This document shows positions 42,456 through 51,410 of a stretch of 64,000 nucleotides of DNA, piece by piece (the first letter of the stretch is position 1; each line of letters opens with the position of its first letter). The stretch spans positions 1,116,001 through 1,180,000 of the forward strand of contig CAWDHQ010000001.1 of the NCBI GenBank assembly GCA_963802215.1, written 5' to 3'. This stretch comes from SHZI01 sp963802215. GTDB lineage: Bacteria > Pseudomonadota > Gammaproteobacteria > Steroidobacterales > GCA-2729495. The notes beneath the pieces were generated by a model, which was given only the letters and a program-made list of their open reading frames with translations, was not told the origin of the DNA and did not search any database. Both the position numbers and the translations under genes were made by a program.

Positions 42456-44123
42456 TCACGGGTGCAGGCCCGACGGCCCCGGCGGCTTGCCGAGCAGCTG
42501 ACGGAACAGCGCCGTATCCTGGGCATTCACCGCGCCGTTGCAGTTCAGGTCGGCCGCGTTGTAGACCGGTCCGGCGCTGGGCTTGCCCAGCTGGCCGCGG
42601 AACAGGCCCGTGTCCTGGGCGTTGGTGACGCCGTTGCCCGTGAAATCCCCGTCGCAGTGATTCCCGTAGCCGTCTCCGTCCGAGTCGCACTGGCCCGGGT
42701 TCGCCACCAGGGTGCAGTTGTCCAGGGCGTCGACGACGCCGTCTCCGTCCGCGTCGGGATTGGCCACGGTGATGTCCACCACCGCGTAGTCCACCGCCAC
42801 CCCGTTCTCCACCCAGTACTCGAAGGAATCGGGACCGGAGTAGCCCGGGCCCGGGGTGTAGGTGATCCGGATGCCGGCCGGGGACCCGGGCGCCCCGCTG
42901 ACGGTCGCCGAGCCGTGCAACGGGTCGGTCCAGATGCCCACGAAAACCGTGGGCAACAGCCCGATGTCGTTCTGCAGGACGTCGATCTGCACCGGCTGGT
43001 TCACGCTGGTGGTGGCGACGTCGTCGACCGCGAACTCCGGCGGCGTGCTACTAAACGTCATCGTGCCGCCCTGCCAGGAGTTGTCGTAGCCCGCGGGCGG
43101 GGCGCCGGCGCCAATGAAGTACTCCTCCGTCCAGTAGACGACGGACGACGTGATCTCCCCGGCGCCATTGGTCGAGATCTTCATGACCAGGTTGTCGAAG
43201 CCGGCCTGCTCGCCGGCGCCCCAGAGGATGATGCTGGCCGTGCAGTCGAGGTCGTTCGCCTGGGTGTCGCTGCAGGAATAGCCGGTGAAGCTGGCGGTGG
43301 TGGTGGCGCCCACGTTGCCGGAGGGTGGATTGGCCGGCGGCTTCGGATCGGCGGTGACGTAGGTCGGGTCGCCCAGCAGGCTGGAGCGCTCGATGCCGAC
43401 GCCCCCGGCGGGGATCTCGCCCCAGAAAGCCACCGCCTTGTCGTTGGTGTCGAAGTTATCGAAGGCGGCGGACGAGTTCGAGGTGGGGTAGCAGTCCGCG
43501 CCGTTGGTGGCGCCGCACAGCGGGGCCGGGAAGCCCCGGCTGCCGATGACGTAGTCCACGCCGCCGTCGCCGTTGGCCACCGTCGCGGCGGCATTGACGG
43601 GGGTCGGGGCCATCACGTGGTCCATGGTGGCCCAGCGCTGCACGGCCCGGGTGGACGCGCCGGTGGAAACATTCCGGGCCATGGCGCCGATCGAGAACTG
43701 CGCACTCACCACGTCATCGTCGGGATTGGCCGGGGTGCCGTTGTCATCGATCGTCAGGGTGCCGGTGATGGGCGCGGCGATCTTGCCGTCAGCGTTCGCG
43801 GGGCTGAAGGTCCCGGTGACGGGGTCGAACCCGCCGGAGGTCGGGACGTAGTTGACCTGGTCCTTGATGCCGTCGGCTTCATAGTGGGCGCCGCTGAACT
43901 GGGGACCGATCCAGACGGGAACGCCGACGTCCGGCGGCTCCTTGAGCGGTCCCGGGCGGTTGCGTCCGTAGGTGCAGTCGGTGCCACCGAACAGCAGAGT
44001 GATCTGGGTGCAGGACTGCTCGTTGCTGCCAAACGAACCATTGATCGGATAGTTGGTGGTGGCGGAGTACGCCACGGCCGGAACGATCAGAACCGCCAGA
44101 AAGCACCGGGCGAACGGTCGCAT
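42456..44123 (-). CDS. Exported multidomain protein C with TSP3-dockerin C-terminus
   Basis: 555 aa. Signal peptide to about residue 20 (PAVAYS) from the ATG at 44123. The unique N-terminal region (about 20-380) has no recognised enzyme domain and includes many paired cysteines (SCTQITLLFGGTDC, LCGATNGADC, SCSDTQANDLDC). The cadherin-like VGIWTDPLHG domain and the C-terminal thrombospondin type 3/dockerin module are almost identical to those of A and B and end KPPGPSGLHP. First gene of the three-gene tandem; the gap to B is 47 bp. Confidence 0.82.
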   Translation of the reverse strand: MRPFARCFLAVLIVPAVAYSATTNYPINGSFGSNEQSCTQITLLFGGTDCTYGRNRPGPLKEPPDVGVPVWIGPQFSGAHYEADGIKDQVNYVPTSGGFDPVTGTFSPANADGKIAAPITGTLTIDDNGTPANPDDDVVSAQFSIGAMARNVSTGASTRAVQRWATMDHVMAPTPVNAAATVANGDGGVDYVIGSRGFPAPLCGATNGADCYPTSNSSAAFDNFDTNDKAVAFWGEIPAGGVGIERSSLLGDPTYVTADPKPPANPPSGNVGATTTASFTGYSCSDTQANDLDCTASIILWGAGEQAGFDNLVMKISTNGAGEITSSVVYWTEEYFIGAGAPPAGYDNSWQGGTMTFSSTPPEFAVDDVATTSVNQPVQIDVLQNDIGLLPTVFVGIWTDPLHGSATVSGAPGSPAGIRITYTPGPGYSGPDSFEYWVENGVAVDYAVVDITVANPDADGDGVVDALDNCTLVANPGQCDSDGDGYGNHCDGDFTGNGVTNAQDTGLFRGQLGKPSAGPVYNAADLNCNGAVNAQDTALFRQLLGKPPGPSGLHP

Positions 44124-44210
44124 CAGAATCCCCCCACTTTCAGTTTCGAGAGTATCCGCCAACTGTGGTTGCCAGCGCATCACCCGAATGGCGGATTCGC
44201 GCTCGTTAAG

Positions 44211-46238
44211 TCAAACCCCCGCTGCCACCTCCGACGCCTGCCGGATCGCCCGCTTCGCATCCAGCTCGGCGGCCACGTCGGCACCGCCGATCACGTGGGT
44301 CCTGACGCCCGCGGCCTGGAGCGGGGCCAACAGTTCCCGCAGGGGCTCCTGGCCCGTGCACAGCACGACGTTGTCCACCGCCAGCACCTGCCGCTCGCCG
44401 TCGATGCTGATGTGCAGGCCCGCGTCGTCGATGCCCTCGTAGGTCACGCCGGCCAGCATCTGCACGCGCTTCATCTTCAGGGTCGCGCGGTGGATCCAGC
44501 CGGTGGTCTTGCCGAGGCCCGCGCCGGGCTTGCCGGACTTCCGCTGGAGCAGGTACACCTCGCGGGCCGGCGGTGTCACCACGGGCTTCACGCCCGCGAC
44601 ACCGCCCCGCGCGGTGGCCGGGTCCTGCACGCCCCACTCGTTGAGCCAGGCGGGCAGGTCCAGCGTCGGCGAATGGCCGTCCTGCACCAGGAACTCCGCC
44701 ACGTCGAAGCCGATCCCGCCGGCGCCCACGATGGCGACCCGCTGGCCCACCGGCCGGCCGTGCAGGACCACGTCCACGTAGGACAGCACGCTGGCGTGAT
44801 CCTGGCCGGGGATGCCCGGGCTGCGCGGCGTGACGCCCGTGGCCAGCACGACTTCATCGAAGCCGTTCTGCACCAACTGCCCGGCGGTGACGCGCGTATT
44901 GAGGCTGACCGGGATGCCCAGGCTCGCCAGCCGCTGGCGGAAGTAGCGCAGCGTCTCGTGGAATTCCTCCTTGCCCGGGATGCGCTTGGCCATGTTGAAC
45001 TGGCCGCCGATCTCCGCCGCCGCCTCGAAGAGCTCCACCGCGTGGCCGCGTTCCGCCAGCACGGTGGCGGCGGCGAGGCCGGCGGGACCGGCCCCGACGA
45101 CGGCGATCCGCTTCCGGGTCACTGCCGGCCGGTAGTTCAGTTCCGTTTCATGGCACGCCCGCGGGTTCACGAGGCAACTCGCCACCTCTTTCACGAACGC
45201 GTGGTCCAGGCACGCCTGGTTGCAGGCGATGCAGGTGTTGATCTCCGCGGCGCGGCCGGCGGCAGCCTTGTTGACGAACTCCGGGTCCGCCAGCAGCGGC
45301 CGGGCCATGGACACCATGTCCGCGTCACCACCCGCCAGGATCCGTTCGGCGACCTCCGGCGCATTGATGCGGTTGGTGGTGCAGAGCGGAATGCCCACCT
45401 CCCCCTTCAGCTTGCGCGTCACCCAGGCGAAGGCGGCGCGGGGCACCGACGTGGCGATGGTCGGCACGCGCGCCTCGTGCCAGCCGATGCCCGTGTTGAT
45501 GATGGTAGCCCCGGCCTTCTCGACGGCCTTCGCGAGCGTCACCACCTCGTCCCACGTCTGGCCGTCCGGGATCAGGTCGAGCATGGACAGCCGGTAGACG
45601 ATGATGAAGTCGCGGCCCACCGCCTCCCGGGCGCGGGCGACGATCTCGACGGGCAGCTGCATCCGGTCGGCGAAACTGCCACCCCACCGGTCGGTGCGCT
45701 GGTTGGTGTGGGTCACGAGGAACTGGTTGATGAAGTAGCCCTCGGAGCCCATCACCTCCACGCCGTCGTAGCCCGCCTCCCGGGCCAGCGCGGCGCACCG
45801 GACGAAGGCGCGGATCTGGCGTTCCACGCCGGCGGTGGACAGCGCCCGCGGCCTGAACGGCGTGATGGGCGACTGGATGCCGGAGGCGCCGACGGACAGG
45901 GGGTGATAGCCGTAGCGGCCCGCGTGCAGGATCTGCAGCGCGATCTTCCCGCCGTGGGCGTGCACGGCGTCCGTGACCGGCCGGTGGGAGCGGGCCGCGG
46001 CGTGGGACGCGAGCCGGGAGGCGAAGGGCAGCAGCCAGCCCTGGACGTTGGGCGCGAAACCGCCGGTCACGATCAGGCCGACGCCGCCACGGGCGCGCTC
46101 GGCGAAGTAGGCGGCCAGGCGCGGGAAGTTGCTGGCCCGGTCCTCCAGCCCGGTGTGCATGGAGCCCATCAGCACCCGGTTGGGAAGTGTCGTGAAGCCC
46201 AGGTCCAGGGGCGCGAGCAGGTGCGGATAGTGCGCCAT
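44211..46238 (-). CDS. fadH: NADPH-dependent 2,4-dienoyl-CoA reductase
   Basis: 675 aa, matching the bacterial FadH family. N-terminal TIM barrel with FMN (PNRVLMGSMHTGLED ... GSEGYFINQFL ... GGDADMVSMARPLLADPEF), the 4Fe-4S cysteine cluster CIACNQACLDHAFVKEVASCLVNP, then FAD and NADPH Rossmann folds (VVGAGPAGLAAATVLAERGH and VAIVGAGGIGFDVAEFL). It reduces dienoyl-CoA intermediates so that unsaturated fatty acids enter beta-oxidation. It follows the crotonase gene with a 2-bp gap. Confidence 0.95.
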   Translation of the reverse strand: MAHYPHLLAPLDLGFTTLPNRVLMGSMHTGLEDRASNFPRLAAYFAERARGGVGLIVTGGFAPNVQGWLLPFASRLASHAAARSHRPVTDAVHAHGGKIALQILHAGRYGYHPLSVGASGIQSPITPFRPRALSTAGVERQIRAFVRCAALAREAGYDGVEVMGSEGYFINQFLVTHTNQRTDRWGGSFADRMQLPVEIVARAREAVGRDFIIVYRLSMLDLIPDGQTWDEVVTLAKAVEKAGATIINTGIGWHEARVPTIATSVPRAAFAWVTRKLKGEVGIPLCTTNRINAPEVAERILAGGDADMVSMARPLLADPEFVNKAAAGRAAEINTCIACNQACLDHAFVKEVASCLVNPRACHETELNYRPAVTRKRIAVVGAGPAGLAAATVLAERGHAVELFEAAAEIGGQFNMAKRIPGKEEFHETLRYFRQRLASLGIPVSLNTRVTAGQLVQNGFDEVVLATGVTPRSPGIPGQDHASVLSYVDVVLHGRPVGQRVAIVGAGGIGFDVAEFLVQDGHSPTLDLPAWLNEWGVQDPATARGGVAGVKPVVTPPAREVYLLQRKSGKPGAGLGKTTGWIHRATLKMKRVQMLAGVTYEGIDDAGLHISIDGERQVLAVDNVVLCTGQEPLRELLAPLQAAGVRTHVIGGADVAAELDAKRAIRQASEVAAGV

Positions 46239-46240
46239 CG

Positions 46241-47068
46241 TCAGCTGCCGATTCGCCGGGGCAGGAAGGGAAGTTCGGGCTGCTCCGGACCTTGATCGGG
46301 TCCGCGGAGGGCGTTGCGACGAACGGCGATGCGCTGGTTGCGTCCGGCAATGACGCGGCGCTGCCAGCGGCGTTCCGCGGCAAGGGTTTCTGCTTCACCG
46401 CCGTGCCAGCCTTCCTGGAGCAGGAACTTGGCGGCGGCCACGGCGTCGGGGGAGCGCGCGGCGATCTCGGCGGCCAGCGCCATCGCCTGCTCCAGTGGCG
46501 CCTCGGTGACGCGGGTGACGAGCCCGAGCGCGTGCGCCTCCGTTCCCGAAACGATCCGCCCCGTCATGGCGAGCTCCTTGGCCACGTCGATGGAGACCAG
46601 CTCCCGCAGGAGCGCCGCTCCGCCCATGTCGGGAACGAGGCCCCACTTCACCTCCATCACGGAGAGTCGCGCATCCGGCGCCGCAAGGCGGATGTCGGCC
46701 CCCAGCGCGAGCTGGAGCCCCGCGCCGAAGCAGTTGCCGTGAATGGCGGCGATGACCGGGGCGGCCACGTCGCGCCAGGCCATGCTCCACTCCTGGAAGC
46801 GGTTCCGTGCCGGCGAGAACAGGGATGCCACGCCCGCGGCAGCGGCGGCCGGATTGCCGAGTACGGACTTCACGTCGAGCCCGGCACAGAAGGACGGGCC
46901 TTCGCCATGGAGGATGACCGCCCGTACCTGGCGGTCCTTGCGGAGGCGACGGGCAGCGCGGCGGACGGCGTCGAGCATCCGGAAGTCCATGCCGTTGTGC
47001 TGCTCGCCGCGGGTCAGGCAGACCCGGACCACCGCGCCGTCGAGTTCGACGCGGACCCGCCCGTTCAT
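46241..47068 (-). CDS. Enoyl-CoA hydratase/isomerase family (crotonase) protein
   Basis: 275 aa. Crotonase fold with oxyanion-hole segments GPSFCAGLDVKSVL (about residues 56-69) and IHGNCFGAGLQLALGADIRLAA (about 108-129), then MEVKWGLVPDMGG (138-150). The Glu at the first hydratase position is not obvious, and the Asp in VPDMGG resembles dienoyl- or enoyl-CoA isomerases. Coupled to fadH, it is probably an auxiliary enzyme of unsaturated fatty acid oxidation. The start ATG at 47068 begins MNGRVRVELDGAVVRV; a longer frame runs upstream but antisense to the next gene. Confidence 0.86.
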   Translation of the reverse strand: MNGRVRVELDGAVVRVCLTRGEQHNGMDFRMLDAVRRAARRLRKDRQVRAVILHGEGPSFCAGLDVKSVLGNPAAAAAGVASLFSPARNRFQEWSMAWRDVAAPVIAAIHGNCFGAGLQLALGADIRLAAPDARLSVMEVKWGLVPDMGGAALLRELVSIDVAKELAMTGRIVSGTEAHALGLVTRVTEAPLEQAMALAAEIAARSPDAVAAAKFLLQEGWHGGEAETLAAERRWQRRVIAGRNQRIAVRRNALRGPDQGPEQPELPFLPRRIGS

Positions 47069-47157
47069 GGGGCCGTTCTCGGGCTCGGGGCCACGACTGC
47101 GGGGCGCGTCATGCCGCGACACTAGGCCGGGAGACCGGCCCTGTCCAGAGCGGACCG

Positions 47158-48006
47158 CTATCCGATGCGATCCAGGTCGGCGGCGGAGTGACGCTCCGGC
47201 ACGCCGCCCCCGGACCCGTCGGGGCTCCGGTTGACTCGGCGGCCGCGCTGCACGGCCGGCCGCGCGGCGATGTGGTCGTACCAGCGGTTCACATGCCGGT
47301 ACTCCTGCCCCGAGAGGAACTCGCCGGCAGCGTAGATCTCGCCTCTGGCCAGCGCGCCGTGCCAGGGCCAGACCGCCATGTCGGCGATCGTGTACTCGTC
47401 TCCCGCCAGGTAGGGGTGGTCCGCGAGGTGCCGGTCCAGCACGTCCAGCTGGCGCTTGGCCTCCATGGCAAAACGGTTTATGGCGTACTCGAACTTCTCG
47501 GGCGCGTAGGCATAGAAGTGCCCGAATCCGCCGCCGAGATACGGTGCGCTGCCGACCTGCCAGAAGAGCCAGCTGAGACACTCGGTGCGAGGGCGATGTC
47601 CGCCCGGCAGGAAGGCGCCGAACTTCTCCGCAAGGTAGAGCAGGATGGCCGCGGACTCGAACACGCGCAGGGGCGGGTCGGTGGAATGGTCCATCAGCGC
47701 GGGAATCTTCGAGTTGGGATTCACCGCCACGAAGCCCGACCCGAACTGCTCGCCCGTGCCGATATTGATCAACCAGGCGTCGTACTCCGCGCCGGCATGG
47801 CCCGCGGCGAGCAGCTCCTCCAGCAGCACCGTGACCTTGATGCCGTTCGGCGTGCCGAGCGAGTAGAGCTGCAGCGGGTGACGGCCGACGGGCAGCGCCT
47901 TGTCATGGGTCGCGCCGGCCACCGGCCGGTTGATGCTGGCGAACTTTCCGCCGCTCGGCGCGGACCAGGTCCACACCTTGGGCGGCACGAAGGGTACTTC
48001 CGCCAT
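47158..48006 (-). CDS. yghU: YghU-type glutathione S-transferase/disulfide-bond reductase
   Basis: 282 aa. N-terminal extension, then a thioredoxin-like domain (LYSLGTPNGIKVTVLLEELL, NPNSKIPALMDHSTDPPLRVFESAAILLYLAEKFG) with the glutathione-binding ES motif, and an all-helical C domain (YTIADMAVWPWHGAL). The start MAEVPFVPPKVWTW and the N-terminal Thr/Asn site without cysteine match YghU/YfcG-like enzymes that bind two glutathiones and reduce disulfides. It lies 20 bp downstream of prfC on the same strand. Confidence 0.9.
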   Translation of the reverse strand: MAEVPFVPPKVWTWSAPSGGKFASINRPVAGATHDKALPVGRHPLQLYSLGTPNGIKVTVLLEELLAAGHAGAEYDAWLINIGTGEQFGSGFVAVNPNSKIPALMDHSTDPPLRVFESAAILLYLAEKFGAFLPGGHRPRTECLSWLFWQVGSAPYLGGGFGHFYAYAPEKFEYAINRFAMEAKRQLDVLDRHLADHPYLAGDEYTIADMAVWPWHGALARGEIYAAGEFLSGQEYRHVNRWYDHIAARPAVQRGRRVNRSPDGSGGGVPERHSAADLDRIG

Positions 48007-48026
48007 GACGGCGACGCTCCTTTACG

Positions 48027-49646
48027 TTACAGCCGCTGGCCGTGCTCGCGGGTCGCGTGGAAGCCGATGGTGGGCCAGCGCTCGAGGGTGAGCTTCAGGT
48101 TGTATTTGTTGCCGGAGAGGAAGACCGGGTTGCCGTCCACGTCCTTCGCGAGGGACATGGCCTCGTCCTTCTCGAACTTCTTGCGGGTCGCGTCGTCCGG
48201 GTAGGTGAGCCAGCGGGCGGTGTAGATGTCCACGTTGTCGTAGACCGCGTCCACGTTGTACTCGGCGGACAGCCGGTGCGCGACGATCTCGAACTGGAGG
48301 CGGCCGACCGCGCCGAGCAACGTCTGGGCGCCCTGCCGCGCGGTGATCACCTGGATGGCGCCCTCCTCGCCCAGTTCCTGCAATCCCTTCTGCAACTGCT
48401 TGCTTTTCATGGGATCCCGGGGCCGAGCGGCCCGGAACAATTCGGGCGCGAAATAGGGAATGCCCCTGAAGACCAGCGGCTCCCCGTCGGACAGGGTGTC
48501 GCCGATCTGCAGCTGGCCGTGGTTGTAGATGCCGATGATGTCGCCGGCCACCGCGCCCTCGCTCGCCACCCGCTCGTTGGCCATGAAGGTGAGTGCGTTG
48601 CCCAGCTTCATGTCGCGGCCGCTGCGGAGGTGCCTCGCCTTCATGCCGGGCACGTAGCGGCCGGAGCAGATGCGGAAGAAGGCAATGCGGTCCCGGTGCT
48701 TCGGATCCATGTTTGCCTGGATCTTGAACACGAAGCCGCTGAAGGCGGGCTCGGTCGGCTCCACCAGGCGCGCGCCGCCATCCCGCAGCTGCGGCGGCGG
48801 CGCCCAGTCCACCAGCGCCTGCAGGACTTCCTGCACGCCGAAGTTGTTGATACCGGAACCGAAGAAGACCGGAGACTGCTGCCCGGCGAGGAACTCCCCC
48901 TGGTCGAAAGGCGTGCTCGCGTCGCGGATCAGGCCCACGTCGGCCCGCAGGCTCCCGACCTCGTCGGGGAACAGTGCGTCGAGCTGCGGATTGTCGAGGC
49001 CGCGGATCTCCTCGACGCTCGTGCGCTTCTCCTCGCCTGGCGTGAAACGCAGCAGCCGGTCCTGCAGCAGGTGATAGACGCCACGGAAGGACTTGCCCAT
49101 GCCGATCGGCCAGCTGATGGGCGCGCACTCGATCTTCAGCGCGCCCTCGATCTCCTCGAGGAGGGACAGGGGCGAGCGAACTTCCCGGTCCATCTTGTTG
49201 ACGAAGGTGATGATGGGGGTATTGCGGAGCCGGCACACGTCCAGCAGTTTCAGCGTCTGCGCCTCCACGCCCTTGGCGGCATCGATCACCATGACCGCCG
49301 CGTCCACCGCGGTGAGCACCCGGTAGGTGTCCTCGGAGAAGTCCTCGTGGCCCGGCGTGTCGAGCAGGTTGATGGTGTGGCCCGCATACTCGAACTGCAT
49401 CACCGAACTCGTGACGGAGATGCCGCGCTGCTTCTCCACCTCCATCCAGTCCGACGTGGCATGCCTCGAGCTCCGCCGCGCCTTGACGGTGCCCGCGAGC
49501 TGGATGGCGCCGCCGAACAGCAGCAGCTTTTCCGTCAGCGTCGTCTTGCCGGCGTCCGGGTGCGAGATGATCGCGAACGTGCGGCGCCGGCCGACCTCCT
49601 TCGCGAGGTCACCGGGAACCGCCGGACTGCTGCTGGGCTGGGCCAT
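48027..49646 (-). CDS. prfC: Peptide chain release factor 3
   Basis: GTPase that recycles RF1/RF2 from the ribosome. 539 aa. G domain: SHPDAGKTTLTE (P-loop, residues 25-36), RGISVTSSVMQFEY (switch I), DTPGHEDFSEDTYR (switch II), NKMDRE; followed by domains II and III. Start MAQPSSSPAVPGDLAKEVGRRRTFAIISHPDAGKT. A repeat element begins 22 bp upstream of the ATG, so its promoter is unusually confined or lies beyond the repeat. Confidence 0.95.
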   Translation of the reverse strand: MAQPSSSPAVPGDLAKEVGRRRTFAIISHPDAGKTTLTEKLLLFGGAIQLAGTVKARRSSRHATSDWMEVEKQRGISVTSSVMQFEYAGHTINLLDTPGHEDFSEDTYRVLTAVDAAVMVIDAAKGVEAQTLKLLDVCRLRNTPIITFVNKMDREVRSPLSLLEEIEGALKIECAPISWPIGMGKSFRGVYHLLQDRLLRFTPGEEKRTSVEEIRGLDNPQLDALFPDEVGSLRADVGLIRDASTPFDQGEFLAGQQSPVFFGSGINNFGVQEVLQALVDWAPPPQLRDGGARLVEPTEPAFSGFVFKIQANMDPKHRDRIAFFRICSGRYVPGMKARHLRSGRDMKLGNALTFMANERVASEGAVAGDIIGIYNHGQLQIGDTLSDGEPLVFRGIPYFAPELFRAARPRDPMKSKQLQKGLQELGEEGAIQVITARQGAQTLLGAVGRLQFEIVAHRLSAEYNVDAVYDNVDIYTARWLTYPDDATRKKFEKDEAMSLAKDVDGNPVFLSGNKYNLKLTLERWPTIGFHATREHGQRL

Positions 49647-49668
49647 GAGGCCGCGAAGGATAGCACCC

Positions 49669-49760
49669 GCAGGAGCGGCTTCAGCCGCGACCCTCCTCCC
49701 GCGAGAATCGAGTCCGCGAGTCTCGAGTGGGAGGAGGGTCGCGGCTGAAGCCGCTCCTAC
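49669..49760. repeat. 92-bp REP-like palindromic pair, core in reverse orientation
   Basis: Inverted AGGAGCGGCTTCAGCCGC units; the left unit has GCAG in place of GTAG. The core reads CGAGAATCGAGTCC, i.e. opposite to the elements at 1531, 26294 and 30753. The right end provides the stop of the methyltransferase gene. Confidence 0.9.
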
Positions 49761-50671
49761 AGGGGCTTGCGGAAGCGCAGCACGACCTGGTTGGTGCGCC
49801 CCTTGACGGACGGATCGAAGGCGCTCTTCGTCCGGTCGTCCTCGGGGTTCACCAGCACGTCGCTCTCCGCCTCCAGCACGAAGCCTGCCGCGATGATCTC
49901 GCGCTTCAGGAGCGCGGGATCGATCCTGTGCAGGGTGCCGCCGGTCTCCGGTGGGGACCCGGGGACCGCGGCATGATCGGTCACGCCCAGCACGCCGCCC
50001 GGCTTCAGGCTCCGGAAGACCTCCGCCAGCAGCTTCGGGCCATCGATGCGCGGCCAGCCCGCCTTCTCATCCACGAAGTAGATGTCGTGGTAGACATTGG
50101 TCATCAGCACGGCGTCGAACCGGCCCGCGGGCAGCGTCAGCTGGTTGTTCTCCGCCAGGAGCCGCTCGACGTTGGGGAGGCGGCCCGGGGCAAAGCGGAC
50201 CGACAGGTCATCCTTTGCAAAGTCGAGGTACGGCGTGTTGTTGTGCGCGACCACGCGGCCGCTCGACCCGACGACGTAGGACAGCAGCTCCGTGTAGTAC
50301 CCGCCGCCGGACCAGAGGTCGAGCACGGTCATCCCCGGGGTTATCCGGAAGAAATTGAGAACCGCCGCGCTCTGGCGCGACTCGTCGCGGGCCCGGTCGG
50401 CCGCGGGCCGCGCAGGATTGGCCACGGCAGTCAGCACGGCCTGCTCGGCCAGACTGGCCGGGGCCGGGCGCGGGCTGGGCCGCCGCACGGCATCCTCGGA
50501 GCGCAGGTCCGGACCTCTCTGGGTGGCCGGCTGGGTGGCGCTGCGTGCCATCGCGGCGGACCTGGCAGGATCCAGTTGCGGACCGTTGGCACAGCCGGCA
50601 AGCAAGGCCAGGAGCAGTGCGGCCGGAACGATCGCGCCGGGTACAGCGGTGGAAGGCTTGCCGAACGTCAT
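49757..50671 (-). CDS. SAM methyltransferase-fold lipoprotein
   Basis: 304 aa. An N-terminal signal sequence with lipobox LLAGC (Cys27) is followed by about 60 residues of disordered sequence and a class I methyltransferase fold: VLDLWSGGGYYTELLSYVVGSSGRVVAHN (motif I and the following strand), FDAVLMTNVYHDIYF, LKPGGVLGVTDHA and final beta strands. Such proteins are exported although SAM is cytosolic, so the true ligand or activity is unclear. It is 13 bp downstream of the RES toxin gene. The TAG stop is formed by the repeat. Confidence 0.8.
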   Translation of the reverse strand: MTFGKPSTAVPGAIVPAALLLALLAGCANGPQLDPARSAAMARSATQPATQRGPDLRSEDAVRRPSPRPAPASLAEQAVLTAVANPARPAADRARDESRQSAAVLNFFRITPGMTVLDLWSGGGYYTELLSYVVGSSGRVVAHNNTPYLDFAKDDLSVRFAPGRLPNVERLLAENNQLTLPAGRFDAVLMTNVYHDIYFVDEKAGWPRIDGPKLLAEVFRSLKPGGVLGVTDHAAVPGSPPETGGTLHRIDPALLKREIIAAGFVLEAESDVLVNPEDDRTKSAFDPSVKGRTNQVVLRFRKPL

Positions 50672-50684
50672 CGTCCTACTCCCG

Positions 50685-51410
50685 TCAGAAGTGAAAGCTG
50701 AAACTTTCCCGGTCGAGATGCCGCTGCCAGATGACGTCGTGCGGCGGCGCCAGCCACAGGTGCCAGGTCTGCTGCTGATGCCGGTAGGGTTCCGGGATGG
50801 CGCGAAACACCGCCGGGGTGAGTACAGCCAGGCAGAAGCCCGCCGGGAAGCGCGCCGACTCATAGCGTAGCAGGCCGATCGCCGCGGCACGCGCGTACCT
50901 GGCAAGTTCCTGGGTTGCCCGGTAGTCGTCGCGGTCCGTCCACAGGCCGCGGTCGGCGGCCAGCGGCGGCCGCGTGAGGTCGAGCGCGCGGGAGCTCGCG
51001 CCATGAAATTCGAACAGGGTGAGTTCCAGTGACGCGGTCCGGCCAGCGAGGCCCGCGCTGTCCAGCCAGAAGCGCAGGCGCCAGTAGCCCGCCTCCGCGC
51101 AGGCGGTCTGCCGGTCTTCCGCCCCGTAGAAGACCCCCGGGTCGTCCGGGCGGCGGAACCGGGAACCGGTCGCCACCGGACGGTAGCGAAAGGGCGTGGC
51201 GAGGAGCCAGTGCAGCCCTGCCAGCGCGTCGGGCGCCGGTGGCTTCGCCTCGTCGAGGAGGTCTTCGAGGAGCGCCTGGTCGGCCAGGTTGCCGCCCACC
51301 AGCGACATGCTCGCCACCTGGTGCTGGGCCTCCACGGCACGCCAGCCGCTGCCCCGCCAGGCGACAAGCTCAGACGCGAGCGCGGTGGGCGTCCACGTAG
51401 TCGCAGGCAT
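50685..51410 (-). CDS. RES-domain toxin (NAD+ phosphorylase family)
   Basis: 241 aa. RES-domain signatures: FRYRPVATGSRFRRPDDPGVFYGAEDRQTACAEAGYWRLRF (about residues 76-115) and later ELARYARAAAIGLLRYESAR. Characterised RES toxins cleave NAD+ and arrest growth. The ATG at 51410 lies inside the end of the antitoxin gene (41-bp overlap), a normal toxin-antitoxin arrangement with the antitoxin first. The start codon could also be slightly downstream. Confidence 0.83.
   Translation of the reverse strand: MPATTWTPTALASELVAWRGSGWRAVEAQHQVASMSLVGGNLADQALLEDLLDEAKPPAPDALAGLHWLLATPFRYRPVATGSRFRRPDDPGVFYGAEDRQTACAEAGYWRLRFWLDSAGLAGRTASLELTLFEFHGASSRALDLTRPPLAADRGLWTDRDDYRATQELARYARAAAIGLLRYESARFPAGFCLAVLTPAVFRAIPEPYRHQQQTWHLWLAPPHDVIWQRHLDRESFSFHF

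Noticed and set aside
37622..44123. CRISPR-like or tandem DNA repeats in the dockerin genes
   Set aside because: The repetition is at gene and domain scale with coding constraint; no regular short repeat-spacer array is present.
42411..46295. A 1294-aa forward open frame
   Set aside because: It is antisense to protein C and fadH, both with strong domain evidence and clear starts; no signal or domain in the long frame.
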